DNA of 64,000 nucleotides from Bradyrhizobium xenonodulans (GTDB lineage Bacteria > Pseudomonadota > Alphaproteobacteria > Rhizobiales > Xanthobacteraceae). The first letter of the stretch is position 1; each line of letters begins with the position of its first letter. Made by a program: the position numbers and the translations under genes. This document shows positions 36,267-45,406 of the stretch, in pieces. Below the pieces are notes generated by a model. The model was not told the DNA's origin. It saw only the letters and a list, made by a program, of their open reading frames with translations, and searched no databases. Where the stretch lies: positions 4,680,501-4,744,500 of the forward strand of contig NZ_CP089391.1 of the NCBI RefSeq assembly GCF_027594865.1. The letters run 5' to 3'.

Positions 36267-38102
36267 ATGCTTCGTAAAAACTTGTCTTCCTCGCGCTTGG
36301 CGCGGGTTGGCGTTTTCGGGCTTCTTACGGTCACCACCGCGGTCATCTTCACCACCGATGCAGCCGAGGCACGGCGTCACCGGCGCCATTACGCGCACCA
36401 CCGGGTGCAGCGCGACGTGTCCGAGAGTTCCAGCCCGAAATTCGCATCGATCATCATCGACGGCAATTCCGGCTCCGTACTCCAGGCAACGAGCCCCGAC
36501 GGGATCCGCCACCCCGCCTCGCTGACCAAGATCATGACGCTCTATCTGCTGTTTGAGCGCCTCGAGTCCGGCAAGATGAAGCTCGACACCGAGATGCCGG
36601 TATCGCAGCACGCTGCCGATCAGGATCCGACCAAGCTGAACCTGCGTGCCGGCCAGACCATCCGTGTCGAGGATGCGATCAAGGGTCTCGTCACCCGTTC
36701 GGCCAACGATGCGGCCGTGGTGATCGCGGAAGCGATCGCCGGCGATGAGGACGACTTCGCTCAGATGATGACGCGCAAGGCGCGCTCGCTCGGCATGTCC
36801 AGGACGGTCTATCGCAACGCCAACGGCCTTCCCAACGACGAGCAGGTCACGACCGCCCGCGACCAGGCCACGCTCGGCCGCGCCATCCAGGAGCGCTTCC
36901 CGCGCTACTATCGCTATTTCGCGACCTCCACGTTCAACTGGCGCGGACAGTCGATCCGCAACCACAATCACCTGCTCGGCAGCGTCGAGGGCGTGGACGG
37001 CATCAAGACCGGCTACACCCGCGCCTCCGGCTTCAACCTCGTGACCTCGATGCGTCGTGGCAACCGCCACCTGATTGGCGTGGTGCTGGGCGGCCGCAGC
37101 GGCGGCTCGCGCGACGCCATCATGCGCAACCTGCTCGCGGAGAACCTCGATAAGGGTGCGACCACCCACACTGTCGCTGCGGTTACCGAGCGCAACGGCG
37201 CTGACGCCGCCACCGAGGTCGCCGATGCGTCGGATACCCCGGCCCGCTCCGCTCCGCAGGCCGCTGCCGCCCCTGAAGCCGCCCCGTCGCGTCTCGCCGC
37301 GCGCCTGTCGACGCTTGCGGCTGCGACGGCCGCGGTACCGCCGGCTCCGGCCAAGCCTGAAGCCAGCAAGCCCGAGGTTCGCCCAACTGAATCCAAGATC
37401 GAGCCCGCGCCACTCACCAATGGCGTGATCTCAAGCCAGCCGCTCTCCATCATCCCCGGCTCATCGGAACCGATGAAGCCGGTCCGGGTGAAGACGGTTC
37501 AGGTCAAGGCCGGCACGGTGAAGGTCGCCTCCGCCGCCCCGGCGCAGGTCGCACCGCAGGTCACGAGCACGATTGCGTCCCGCTCCGACATGGCAGAGAC
37601 CTCCGGCGCCGTCGTCGCCCGCGCCGACCTGATCAACAAACCTGAGATCGTCAGCCAGCCGGAAACGCCGAAGGCCGAGATCGCCCGCACCGAGATGCCC
37701 CGCCAGCCCGCGGGCTTCGGCACCGGCAACGGCATCCTCGGCGTGCTGCCGGCAGCACCCGCCGCGGCCCCCGCCCCGGCTGCTGCGAAGCTCGCGTCCG
37801 CCGATCCGGCGCCGCAGCCGATCCAGATGAGCGCCACCACCAGACCGGTCGTCACCCACAGCGGCTGGATCGTCCAGGTCGGCGCACTCGAGAGCGAGAA
37901 CGAAGCCCAGCAGCGCATCGATGCCGCGCGCAGCTCGGCCCGCGGCCTGCTCAGCAAGGCCGACCCGTTCACCGAGGTCGTCGCCAAGGACAATCGCAAG
38001 CTCTACCGCGCCCGTTTCGCCGGCCTCGAGCGCGACCAGGCCGAAGCCGTCTGCCGCACCCTGAAGCGCGCCGACATCTCCTGCATCACCGTCCGCAACT
38101 GA
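36267..38102 (+). CDS. D-alanyl-D-alanine carboxypeptidase with C-terminal SPOR domain
   Basis: The 611-residue protein has a signal peptide (residues about 11-35), then an S11 peptidase domain. The domain has S85-L-T-K88 (nucleophile and general base), S145-A-N147 and K247-T-G249. A long Ala/Pro/Lys-rich low-complexity linker (about 300-520) leads to a SPOR domain (WIVQVGALESENEAQQRIDA to the C-terminus) that binds denuded glycan at division sites. It removes terminal D-Ala from peptidoglycan stem peptides. Length is typical for this rhizobial fusion. It ends at an intrinsic terminator. Confidence 0.95.
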   Translation: MLRKNLSSSRLARVGVFGLLTVTTAVIFTTDAAEARRHRRHYAHHRVQRDVSESSSPKFASIIIDGNSGSVLQATSPDGIRHPASLTKIMTLYLLFERLESGKMKLDTEMPVSQHAADQDPTKLNLRAGQTIRVEDAIKGLVTRSANDAAVVIAEAIAGDEDDFAQMMTRKARSLGMSRTVYRNANGLPNDEQVTTARDQATLGRAIQERFPRYYRYFATSTFNWRGQSIRNHNHLLGSVEGVDGIKTGYTRASGFNLVTSMRRGNRHLIGVVLGGRSGGSRDAIMRNLLAENLDKGATTHTVAAVTERNGADAATEVADASDTPARSAPQAAAAPEAAPSRLAARLSTLAAATAAVPPAPAKPEASKPEVRPTESKIEPAPLTNGVISSQPLSIIPGSSEPMKPVRVKTVQVKAGTVKVASAAPAQVAPQVTSTIASRSDMAETSGAVVARADLINKPEIVSQPETPKAEIARTEMPRQPAGFGTGNGILGVLPAAPAAAPAPAAAKLASADPAPQPIQMSATTRPVVTHSGWIVQVGALESENEAQQRIDAARSSARGLLSKADPFTEVVAKDNRKLYRARFAGLERDQAEAVCRTLKRADISCITVRN

Positions 38103-38123
38103 TCTTTGCCAATCCCCTAATCA

Positions 38124-38156
38124 AAATGCCCGCGCCTTGCGCGGGCATTTTTGTTT
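38124..38156 (+). terminator. Intrinsic terminator after the D,D-carboxypeptidase
   Basis: AAATGCCCGCGC (38124-38135), loop CTT and GCGCGGGCATTT (38139-38150) form a 12-bp stem followed by TTGTTTT. It starts 22 bases after the stop codon. Confidence 0.9.
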
Positions 38157-38326
38157 TGGGGATGCGGTGCACGCAAAGTCAGTTCCGCGACAACCTCTCG
38201 TCAACGATTTACGGTTAAATTTTTACTCAAGGGATCGACCACGCCGACAATGGCGGGCATCGAGGCGACGGCAAACAGAGCAAGCGGAGCTCACGCGGTA
38301 CTGGCGTTTGTAGCGTAGTGCTGGAG

Positions 38327-39052
38327 TTAGCCGTTATGCGTGCGAAGCAGAGTATCCTTGGCCTCGTTCACACGGGCAGCGAGATACGTCGAGCCCCCCT
38401 GGTCGGGATGGAGTTTCTTCATCAGGGACTTGTGAGCCCTGCTGATGTCGTCGCGCCCCGCACCCGGCTGCAGGCCAAGGATCTGATAGGCCTCCTCCGT
38501 CGTCATTTTGCCGCTCGCCGCCGTGCGGCGCTGCCGCCCTGCCGCGTCGCCCTGCGCGTTCTGACGCCAGGCGGGAAACCGGCGGTCCAGATAGCTTTCA
38601 AGTAAGGCCACGCTCTCGGCGTCGAACGCCGGGGCCATCGCCAGCAGGCCCGCGAGATCGAACTCGTCGAGGTCGCGACCGGCATGGGGCCCGGCGACGA
38701 TCTGGCCCGCGAGCTGGCCGGAATCGTGATCGAGCCGCATGTCCAGAAATTGCGAGCGCACGCGCGAGGCCTGGCCGGTCGGGCGCGTCGCGCCGCCGCC
38801 GAACAGCCCGCCGATGTTGCCGAAGCCGGCGTTTGCCAAGGGCGTCCAGCCCAGCAGCCCTGCGCCGAATATTCCGAGCGGGATCGCGACCACCAGCTCG
38901 CCCCGCAAGCCTGTAAACGCTGCGACCGCCAACGCCAACACGCCGCCACCGAACTTGACGGCCCGGGCCAGCACCGCCGGATTGGCGGAGCGGAACATCT
39001 GGAGCAGCAGATAAAGCGTGATAATTGCGACGGCGCCGGCGATCAGGGTCAT
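38327..39052 (-). CDS. Membrane-anchored DnaJ-domain protein
   Basis: The 241-residue protein has two or three N-terminal hydrophobic segments (1-20, about 33-73) and a middle region with FLDMRLDHDSGQLAGQIVAG. A C-terminal J domain follows (MTTEEAYQILGLQPGAGRDD onward) with HPD at 215-217. This is the Tim14/DjlA-like layout found in alphaproteobacteria. It should stimulate DnaK ATPase at the inner membrane. It lies 68 bases downstream of the VWA gene on the same strand and may share its transcript. Confidence 0.88.
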   Translation of the reverse strand: MTLIAGAVAIITLYLLLQMFRSANPAVLARAVKFGGGVLALAVAAFTGLRGELVVAIPLGIFGAGLLGWTPLANAGFGNIGGLFGGGATRPTGQASRVRSQFLDMRLDHDSGQLAGQIVAGPHAGRDLDEFDLAGLLAMAPAFDAESVALLESYLDRRFPAWRQNAQGDAAGRQRRTAASGKMTTEEAYQILGLQPGAGRDDISRAHKSLMKKLHPDQGGSTYLAARVNEAKDTLLRTHNG

Positions 39053-39120
39053 GGCCGGAATATAGTCGCCCTCTTGTCAAAAAGCATGGTGTCCCTGTCC
39101 CGCCGGGGATCGCGCCAGCG

Positions 39121-39870
39121 CTACTTCATCTGGCTGATCAGCTTTGCCGCGCCGCTCGCGCTTCCAGCCAATTTCTGCAGTGCCTCGCGGCCGCCGACGG
39201 CATAGGCCGCGGCAGCGCGCAGCAGCTCGCGGAGCTGCGCCGCCGCACCGGGATCGAACCGGCACCAGGCCCCGCCGGTCAGGCGCGCGATCTCGCGAAA
39301 GGCCCGCTCGGCCACGGCGTCGTCGCCTTCCTGAAACACGAAGACGGGTACCTTGAGCATGCCGAGTTCGCCCGCCTTGGCGCAGAGCTCGTCGACCCTC
39401 TCCTCCATGGCATCGCCGACGAACACCACGGCACGCACGCCCGAAGCGACAGCCTCGCGCCGCACGTCGCTCAGCACCTTGCCGATCTGGGTGTCGCCGC
39501 CGCGACAGTCGATCTTGCTCATCAGCGTCGCGAGCCTGGCGCTGTCCGAGATCCAGCTCGTGGCGCGGCACTCGTTGAGGCCGCGATAGTAGACCAGCCG
39601 GATGTCGAGGCTGCCAATGGCTGCCGCCTCGCGGAACATGTCCGCCTGGAGCGCGCAGGCCATGTCCCAGGTCGGCTGCCGGCTCATCGTCGCGTCGAGC
39701 GCGAAGATCAGCCGCCCCTTCGCACCGGGCGCATGCGGTGAGAGCGCACGCGCCCTGGCGACGAACGCGGCGATGTCCTCGGACGTCGACGTCCCGGCTT
39801 GCGGCACCGAGCCCTCTCGCTGCGCCGAGACGGCATCACGGCCGCGCGGTTTGATGGGTTCGCCCGGCAT
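39121..39870 (-). CDS. VWA domain-containing cytoplasmic protein
   Basis: The 249-residue protein has a von Willebrand A-like fold: GRLIFALDATMSRQPTWDMA (MIDAS-like D-x-T/S-x-S with Thr-Met-Ser), DIRLVYYRGLNECRATSW, CRGGDTQIGKVLSDV (second MIDAS segment) and VVFVGDAMEE. No signal peptide or membrane segment is seen. ATG at 39870 is chosen because the longer frame to 39933 would run into the 16-bp stem-loop at 39931-39965. Its partner is unknown; it precedes the DnaJ-like gene. Confidence 0.83.
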   Translation of the reverse strand: MPGEPIKPRGRDAVSAQREGSVPQAGTSTSEDIAAFVARARALSPHAPGAKGRLIFALDATMSRQPTWDMACALQADMFREAAAIGSLDIRLVYYRGLNECRATSWISDSARLATLMSKIDCRGGDTQIGKVLSDVRREAVASGVRAVVFVGDAMEERVDELCAKAGELGMLKVPVFVFQEGDDAVAERAFREIARLTGGAWCRFDPGAAAQLRELLRAAAAYAVGGREALQKLAGSASGAAKLISQMK

Positions 39871-39930
39871 CCCTGCTTGCACCTTGCCTGAGCGGCTAAT
39901 GTGGATAGCGCATGTTGCCGGGTCAATGTG

Positions 39931-39965
39931 CAAAGCCTCCGCGGGCGGAGCCCGCGGAGGCTTTG
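39931..39965. terminator. Strong symmetrical stem-loop downstream of the hydrolase gene
   Basis: CAAAGCCTCCGCGGGC (39931-39946), loop GGA and GCCCGCGGAGGCTTTG (39950-39965) form a perfect 16-bp stem. It follows the minus-strand gene ending at 40041 and precedes the VWA gene. There is no long T tract, but the outer CAAA/TTTG pairs give short ones. Confidence 0.65.
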
Positions 39966-39991
39966 AAATCGGTGCCGTCTATGTCGGGGAC

Positions 39992-40039
39992 GTCAGCTGT
40001 CTTGGACGTCAGCTGTCTTGGACGTCAGCTGTCTTGGAC
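39992..40039. repeat. 16-bp tandem repeat, three copies
   Basis: GTCAGCTGTCTTGGAC is repeated without change at 39992-40007, 40008-40023 and 40024-40039, followed by a degenerate partial copy that runs into the stop codon of the hydrolase gene at 40041. It is non-coding. Confidence 0.9.
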
Positions 40040-40040
40040 C

Positions 40041-40901
40041 TCAGCTCTTGGCGGGCGCCATCAAAGCGACTGGGCCGGGTTCGAGAATCTTGGGCGGGGA
40101 CGACTGCGTATCGACCGGGCCGACGTTGCTGTCAGTCGCACTCAGGAACTTGTCGAGCATGCCCTGGATGGAGTTCTTGGCCGCATCCGGACCGGTGTCG
40201 CGCATGTCGTTGTGCTGGAATTCGGTCTTCACGACTTCGATGCCGGCCTTCTCGCATTCCTCGTCGGTCGGGATCACGCCCGCATCGGTCTTGAACTGCG
40301 GATCCTGGGAGCGGAACGACAGGATCTTGAACTTGCCGGCGGTGACGAAGGGCACGCGCAGATTGTCGAGCGTGACGACCTTCTTGACCTCGTCCGGATA
40401 TTGCTTGGCAAAATACATCGTGATGTCGCCGCCCATGGAGTGGCCGACCATCGTCACCCGCTCATAATCGGCGTTGGGCTGAACCTTCTTCATCTCCTGC
40501 ATGGCGAGATGGATGTTGGCGACGCCGCGCAGGATCTGCGGCAGCCGGCCGACATAGAGCTCGCCGGGCTTGGTCACCATCGGAGGATCGGTCGGCAGAT
40601 CATGCTGCGGGCTCACGACCATGTAGCCGCGCGCCGCGAAGATGTTGGCGAGGAAGCCATATTCGGTGTTCTTGACGGTGTTGCCGTGATTGATCACGGC
40701 AACCGGCAGCGTGATCATGCCGGCGTTGGCCTGCATTTCCTTGTCGCGGCGCACCGCGATATCGACAGGCACGGGACGATTGTCGCGCGAGGCGTCGTAG
40801 AAAGTGACGGTCTCGTGCTTGATCGCCCACTTGCTCGCCGTGAAATAGGCGATACCGCAGAGGGCACTGACCGAAACCAGAACGGCAATTCCACGCTTCA
40901 T
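40041..40901 (-). CDS. Secreted or membrane-anchored alpha/beta hydrolase
   Basis: The 286-residue protein has an N-terminal signal/anchor (MKRGIAVLVSVSALCGIAYF) and an alpha/beta-hydrolase core: VAVINHGNT (oxyanion region), GYMVVSPQHDLP and the nucleophile elbow GHSMGGD with S155. Asp and His of the triad are probably in the DNLRVPFVTAG and FQHNDMRD regions. It resembles dienelactone-hydrolase/lipase-like esterases. The substrate is unknown. It is monocistronic, with a palindrome about 100 bases upstream and a tandem repeat directly after the stop. Confidence 0.85.
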   Translation of the reverse strand: MKRGIAVLVSVSALCGIAYFTASKWAIKHETVTFYDASRDNRPVPVDIAVRRDKEMQANAGMITLPVAVINHGNTVKNTEYGFLANIFAARGYMVVSPQHDLPTDPPMVTKPGELYVGRLPQILRGVANIHLAMQEMKKVQPNADYERVTMVGHSMGGDITMYFAKQYPDEVKKVVTLDNLRVPFVTAGKFKILSFRSQDPQFKTDAGVIPTDEECEKAGIEVVKTEFQHNDMRDTGPDAAKNSIQGMLDKFLSATDSNVGPVDTQSSPPKILEPGPVALMAPAKS

Positions 40902-41244
40902 TTTCGTCCTCAGCCTCAGGCTCTTGCGGCCTGAATCCCTGTTGAAAATCGTGTTGTTCCGGGGCTCTTCGGCCCCTGGTCGCCTATTCCCTAATATATG
41001 TCACAGCCGCGTGACAGGAAGGCCAAATATTGTGAACTGGCAGCCCTTTCATTGTGCGTCGCACACGTTTCTTGGGCACCCCGTTCTCGTCCGGCTACGT
41101 GAGGTGCAGGTCACCATCCGACGCAACCGGTCTCGATTGGGTTCAATTTTGCAGTAAACGCAGGATGAAAACGGCCGAGCGCGGGCTCGGTTCCAGCGGG
41201 AACCGGCGACTTCAATCGACTGGAAGTAGCAGCATACCGCCGCC
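40902..41244. other. Region between mipZ and the hydrolase gene
   Basis: No gene is supported. It contains a small GC hairpin (GGGGC...GCCCC, 40961-40976) and the TGTCAC...GTGACA palindrome at 40999-41016. The rest looks like ordinary spacer between two minus-strand genes. Confidence 0.5.
40999..41016. promoter_or_regulatory. Palindrome upstream of the hydrolase gene
   Basis: TGTCAC-AGCCGC-GTGACA is a perfect 6+6 inverted repeat 98 bases upstream of the hydrolase start, next to the A/T-rich ATATATG. The position suits an operator, but no regulator is adjacent. Confidence 0.4.
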
Positions 41245-42168
41245 TCAGGCGCCGAGGATGTCGTGGACCTCGAGCGGCTTGTCGACCTGGCTGAACCACT
41301 CGGCGCGATTTGCCGCACGGCGGCGGCCGCGCTCGTCGAGCGGCAGCTTGAGCTGGCGGAGCAGGCTCGTCACCTCTTCCCGGGCGGTGAGATGGCCGAG
41401 ATTGGGCCGCATGCCGAGCGTGGCCTCGTCGATCTCGTCCAGCGCAGTCAGGCCGCGCGGGAAGAATTCGCGATAGACGACGCGCTCGGCGAAACCGTCG
41501 ACGTAGCGGAAGCCGAGTCGCAACGACAGATCCTTCAGGCCCTCGGCGACGAGCTGCTTGTTGCGGGAGCCGAGCATCGACAGGCGGTTGCGCACCACGA
41601 TCCAGTCGGTGGACGAGCCGTCGAGTTGGCGGCGCTTGCGCCTGACATCCCGCACCATCTCGGCATAGTGGCTCTCCCCCGTCACCGCGTAATTGGCGGG
41701 ATCGACCGTGCCGAGCACGTCGAAATCGAGGAAGCTGTCGTTGATCGGCGTGACCAGCGTGTCGGCCATCGAGTGCGCGAGCCGCATCAGATAGCTGTCG
41801 GTGCCGGGCGTATCGATGACGATGAAGTCGAAGCTGCGCTCGACCGCCGAGACCGCCTCCATGAATTGCTGGAACTCGGAATTCTCGTTCTCGGCGATCT
41901 GCATGGTCTCGCCGAGCTTGATGCAGCGATGCACCGGCAGTTCGAGGTCGAGCTTGGTGCGGCGGGCCCAGGCGGAGCGGTTGTTGATGTAATGGGTGAA
42001 GCTCTGCTGGCGGCAGTCGAGGTCGATGGTGGCGACGCGCTGGCCGGCCTTCAGCAGCGCGACCGCGATGTGCAGGGCGGTGGTGGACTTGCCGGAGCCG
42101 CCCTTCTCGTTGCCGAGCACGACCACATGCGCCGAGCCGGATTGGCCTTGGCTAGCCTGCACGAGCAT
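41245..42168 (-). CDS. mipZ: MipZ division-plane positioning ATPase
   Basis: The 307-residue ParA/MinD-type ATPase has a deviant Walker A KGGSGKSTT (22-30), DLDCRQQSFTHYINNR and FDFIVIDTPGTDSYLMRLAH (Walker B). LTPINDSF-like and VVRNRLSMLGSRNKQ segments are typical of MipZ. It forms bipolar gradients from ParB-bound origins and inhibits FtsZ assembly away from midcell. ATG at 42168 has GAGG upstream; the frame is open four codons further. It is divergent from panC. Confidence 0.93.
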   Translation of the reverse strand: MLVQASQGQSGSAHVVVLGNEKGGSGKSTTALHIAVALLKAGQRVATIDLDCRQQSFTHYINNRSAWARRTKLDLELPVHRCIKLGETMQIAENENSEFQQFMEAVSAVERSFDFIVIDTPGTDSYLMRLAHSMADTLVTPINDSFLDFDVLGTVDPANYAVTGESHYAEMVRDVRRKRRQLDGSSTDWIVVRNRLSMLGSRNKQLVAEGLKDLSLRLGFRYVDGFAERVVYREFFPRGLTALDEIDEATLGMRPNLGHLTAREEVTSLLRQLKLPLDERGRRRAANRAEWFSQVDKPLEVHDILGA

Positions 42169-42450
42169 AGTGATCCTCAAAACCCCTGACGAATATCTTC
42201 GAGTTGGCCGCGCCTGCGGTCAAGTGAAATGCGTGACATGAAATGCAATTCGCACTGCGCCGTTCGTCATCATCAATCGCGGCATCGACGCGCGTCTGTG
42301 ATCCAGCCCACACTGTTGCGACGACGTGCACGGCCCGACGCGGGATGCTGTGCCGCATCCGGATGCATGGCGTCCACGATCGCCGCTTGTTAAGGTTAGC
42401 CGCCGGGCGCCGGGACGCGCCCGCCTCCCATCGCCAACCGTCGAGTTCTG

Positions 42451-43302
42451 ATGTCACCGAGCCCCTTGATCGCCCGCACGGTCCCCGCCTTGCGGCGCGC
42501 CGTCGACAATCTTCGCAAACGAAAGGCCACGGTCGCGCTGGTCCCGACCATGGGGGCACTCCATGACGGGCATGTGTCGCTGGTGCGCCTCGCCAGGCGA
42601 CGCGCCAGCCGCGTCGTGGTGTCGATCTTCGTCAACCCGACTCAGTTCGCCCCGACCGAGGATTTTGGCGCCTATCCGCGCACCTGGAAGTCCGACATCG
42701 CCAAGCTCGCGGCCGAAGACGTCGACATCGTCTGGCACCCCGGCGTCGAGGCCATGTATCCGGAGGACTTTGCGACTCGCATCGTGCCGGAGGGCCCGGC
42801 GCTCGCAGACCTCGAGGACCGCTTCCGTCCGCACTTCTTCGGCGGCGTCGCCACCGTCGTCGGCAAGCTGTTCACGCAGTGCCGGCCGGATTTTGCGATC
42901 TTCGGCGAGAAGGACTTTCAGCAGCTGCGGGTGGTCTCGCAGATGGCGCGCGACCTCGATCTCGGCGTCAAGGTGATCGGCTCCCGCACGGTGCGCGAGC
43001 GCGACGGGCTCGCGATGTCCTCGCGCAACGTCTACCTCTCGCCGGAGGAGCGGCAGACCGCGACCGTCCTCTACCGCGCCATGAAGGACAGTGCCGGCCG
43101 CATCCGGGCCGGCGAAGCGATCAAGCCGGCGATGGCGCGCGGCGCCGGGATGATCAAGGCGACCGGTTTTGCGCTCGACTATTTCGAGGCCCGCCATGCC
43201 GAGACGCTGGCACCGGTCACCTCGCGCAAGGACGGGCCGTTGCGGATCCTGGTCGCGGCCAAGCTCGGCACGACCCGGCTGATCGACAATATCGCGGTTT
43301 AG
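42451..43302 (+). CDS. panC: Pantoate--beta-alanine ligase (pantothenate synthetase)
   Basis: The 283-residue protein has the nucleotidyltransferase HIGH-type motif in [11 protein letters not shown], then [30 protein letters not shown] and [16 protein letters not shown] (KMSKS-equivalent). It joins pantoate and beta-alanine with ATP to form pantothenate, the precursor of CoA. panB is not adjacent here. Its last four bases overlap the end of the convergent DUF1489 gene. Confidence 0.96.
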   Translation: MSPSPLIARTVPALRRAVDNLRKRKATVALVPTMGALHDGHVSLVRLARRRASRVVVSIFVNPTQFAPTEDFGAYPRTWKSDIAKLAAEDVDIVWHPGVEAMYPEDFATRIVPEGPALADLEDRFRPHFFGGVATVVGKLFTQCRPDFAIFGEKDFQQLRVVSQMARDLDLGVKVIGSRTVRERDGLAMSSRNVYLSPEERQTATVLYRAMKDSAGRIRAGEAIKPAMARGAGMIKATGFALDYFEARHAETLAPVTSRKDGPLRILVAAKLGTTRLIDNIAV

Positions 43303-43739
43303 AGCAATCCGAGATCGCGCAGCTCGCGCCGCATCGGCTCCGGCATGGCCGCGATCGAGCCGGCGGCGGACTTGCCGAGATCGGGCGGGACGGAATCGTC
43401 GGTGAGATAGCGCCAGCCCTGGAACGGACGCATCGGCCGCGGCGACACCGAGATCACCTTCGGCTGCATCACGATCCGGCAGCGGCCGATGCCGTCCTTG
43501 TCGCGGAACGGCTCGATGCCGATGATCTTTTCGCGCGCGGCGATCTCGCCCTTGATGACCCAATAGAGCGATCCACCCGACAGGATCTCGGCGTCGCGTT
43601 TGGGCACCATGCGGGTGATGTGGATGTGATGTTGCGGCAGACCCTTCTTCTTGGCGGTCTGCATCCGTTCGGCGATCCACCCCTTCAATTCCTTGACGGA
43701 GTCGCAGCCGACGGCGAGTTTGATCAGATGTAGCGGCAT
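43299..43739 (-). CDS. DUF1489 family protein
   Basis: The 146-residue protein starts [20 protein letters not shown] and contains [27 protein letters not shown] and [27 protein letters not shown], the blocks of this conserved alphaproteobacterial family of unknown function. ATG at 43739 is preferred over a TTG two codons upstream. The gene is convergent with panC and overlaps it by four bases. It is likely a cytoplasmic protein; no catalytic motif is obvious. Confidence 0.9.
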   Translation of the reverse strand: MPLHLIKLAVGCDSVKELKGWIAERMQTAKKKGLPQHHIHITRMVPKRDAEILSGGSLYWVIKGEIAAREKIIGIEPFRDKDGIGRCRIVMQPKVISVSPRPMRPFQGWRYLTDDSVPPDLGKSAAGSIAAMPEPMRRELRDLGLL

Positions 43740-43781
43740 GCCCAAGCATTAGCCGGGCAGCCGCGCATTTGGAATGCCGAA

Positions 43782-44774
43782 CTACTCGTTATCCGCAGCC
43801 GCAGGAGCCGGCGCCGAGGCCGGCGGTGCGAGCGGAACTGGCGCTGTGGCCGGCGCACGCTTCGCGGCCGGCTGTTTCTTTGCGGCCGCGGCCGGCGCCG
43901 CGGGAGCAGCGGCCTGCGCGGAGGTCGCAGCGGGAGCACGCGGAGCCGGCGCTGCGCCTGCGGCGGGCGAGGCCTGGCGCGTTGCGGCCGTGGGCGGCTC
44001 CGGATTCATGATGCTCACCGGCGGCGTCGACGAGGCGCTCGGGAACTCCGCATTGGTCGGCTTGCCCGTCGGCATCGAGGGCGGCAGCCCGGCGAGCGCC
44101 GCTGTGGCCGGCATCGCCGGTGCGGTGCCCGGCGCATTCCAGGTCGGCGCATAGCGCGCGACCAGCGTGTCGTAGAGATGCGAATCCATGTTGGCGGCGA
44201 CCTGCTGCTGATCGGTCAGCGAGCGGAAGGCGGCGCAATCGAACTGCGTGCAGCCGTCGCGCGCGACCAGCACCTGCGCGACGAGACCGTAGCGATCATG
44301 CTCCAGCGATCTGCGCAGCACCTTCATGTCGAGCGTCAGGCTCTTCTCGGCGGTCGCGGCATCGCCGAGCGCGGTCAGGCGGTCGATCCTGGCGGCGGTA
44401 TAGGCGACGGCCGCAGCCACCGCATCAGGCGCGCCGAACAGCGCCTTCTCGCAGCCAGTCGCCACGGCATTGCCGGCGAGATCGTCGAGACAGGACAGCG
44501 CCGGCAGGCTGGCGACGACCGCCGCCTGAGCGCGCGCCTCGGCCGGGGCGGCCTGCTCGACCGGTCCATAGACACGCACGGTCGCAGCCCCCGCGATGGC
44601 AATGGCCAGCAGCGTGATGACAGCCAGTGCGCCGTTGGCAACCGATCTCTCGGCGCGCAGCAGCGTGAGCAGGAGGATCAGTCCGAAGAAGCCGGCCGCC
44701 GCCAGCGTCATCCACATCGGGAAGGCCGGCGAGCGCCAGATTTGGTCGAGCGAAGAGGCCCAGGCCCAATTCAT
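43782..44774 (-). CDS. Membrane protein with Ala/Pro-rich tail, unknown function
   Basis: The 330-residue protein has two N-terminal membrane helices (MWMTLAAAGFFGLILLLTLL and GALAVITLLAIAIAGAATVR). A roughly 160-residue helical, probably periplasmic domain follows with four Cys (LSCLDDLAGNAVATGCEKA and DGCTQFDCAAF), which could form two disulfides. The last 110 residues are low-complexity Ala/Pro. No named family is recognised. The Cys spacing and Asp/Leu-rich helices suggest a tetratricopeptide-like or helical bundle domain. Confidence 0.75.
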   Translation of the reverse strand: MNWAWASSLDQIWRSPAFPMWMTLAAAGFFGLILLLTLLRAERSVANGALAVITLLAIAIAGAATVRVYGPVEQAAPAEARAQAAVVASLPALSCLDDLAGNAVATGCEKALFGAPDAVAAAVAYTAARIDRLTALGDAATAEKSLTLDMKVLRRSLEHDRYGLVAQVLVARDGCTQFDCAAFRSLTDQQQVAANMDSHLYDTLVARYAPTWNAPGTAPAMPATAALAGLPPSMPTGKPTNAEFPSASSTPPVSIMNPEPPTAATRQASPAAGAAPAPRAPAATSAQAAAPAAPAAAAKKQPAAKRAPATAPVPLAPPASAPAPAAADNE

Positions 44775-44930
44775 GCGCGACGTCCCCTCACGCGAGCTGA
44801 GAGCGAATGGTCAGAGCGAGCACCGCGAACCGGCGACTGCCCCCGGGCCCACCTTGTGAAGGTGAAGGGGGCCTTTTGACGGCGGCAGGACACATTTCCT
44901 CGGGAGGCGCCGATGCGGCGCGGTCAGCCT

Positions 44931-45134
44931 TCAGGACAGCGCGAGCTGGCTTTCCTTGGCGACGCGTTCGAAGGCTTCGGTGGAGCTCTTGATGCGGTAT
45001 TGGCAGTCGTCGCCATCCGTCGGCAGCAGGCGGATGACCTCGTATGAGCCACTCGCAGCCGGGCGCGCGACGTTGCTGGCCGTGAACAATACGCGCGTTC
45101 CAATCGGGAATTTGTGCTTCAACACCCTCTCCAT
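44931..45134 (-). CDS. Small conserved-looking hypothetical protein (67 aa)
   Basis: The product (MERVLKHKFPIGTRVLFTAS...) looks like a small SH3-like or KOW-type beta barrel: FPIGTRVLFTASN, SGSYEVIRLLPTDGDDCQYRI and ESQLALS. No function is known. A GTG just upstream (45137) is an alternative start. Codon use matches the neighbours. It has no operon partner. Confidence 0.65.
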   Translation of the reverse strand: MERVLKHKFPIGTRVLFTASNVARPAASGSYEVIRLLPTDGDDCQYRIKSSTEAFERVAKESQLALS

Positions 45135-45406
45135 CACTCAAACAGCGCCTGCCTCGCCCATGGTCCCACTACGACGGCCGGCCGGAAACCCACGCGCTCT
45201 ATAGCACGCGGCCCGCCGTTTTGGCCAGTGCTATGCCAGCATGGCAAATGCGCAAATTTTGAAGTCTTTTCAGAACGATAGGGAGGAAACCGGTGGGCCG
45301 ATGGTACCGCCGCGGGCCGCGCATATGGGCAGCGTGTCGCAGCCTGGTGTCGCAGGTCGCGCGCCCCGATTCCCCTGGCCGTTCCGCCGCCCGGCCGGAC
45401 CAGTGA

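Noticed and set aside
38253..38321. 22-codon ORF (starting MAGIEATANR) between the carboxypeptidase and DnaJ-like genes
   Set aside because: Too short, with no ribosome-binding site and no similarity that I recognise.
39992..40039. CRISPR array
   Set aside because: The three repeats are directly adjacent with no spacers and are only 16 bases long.
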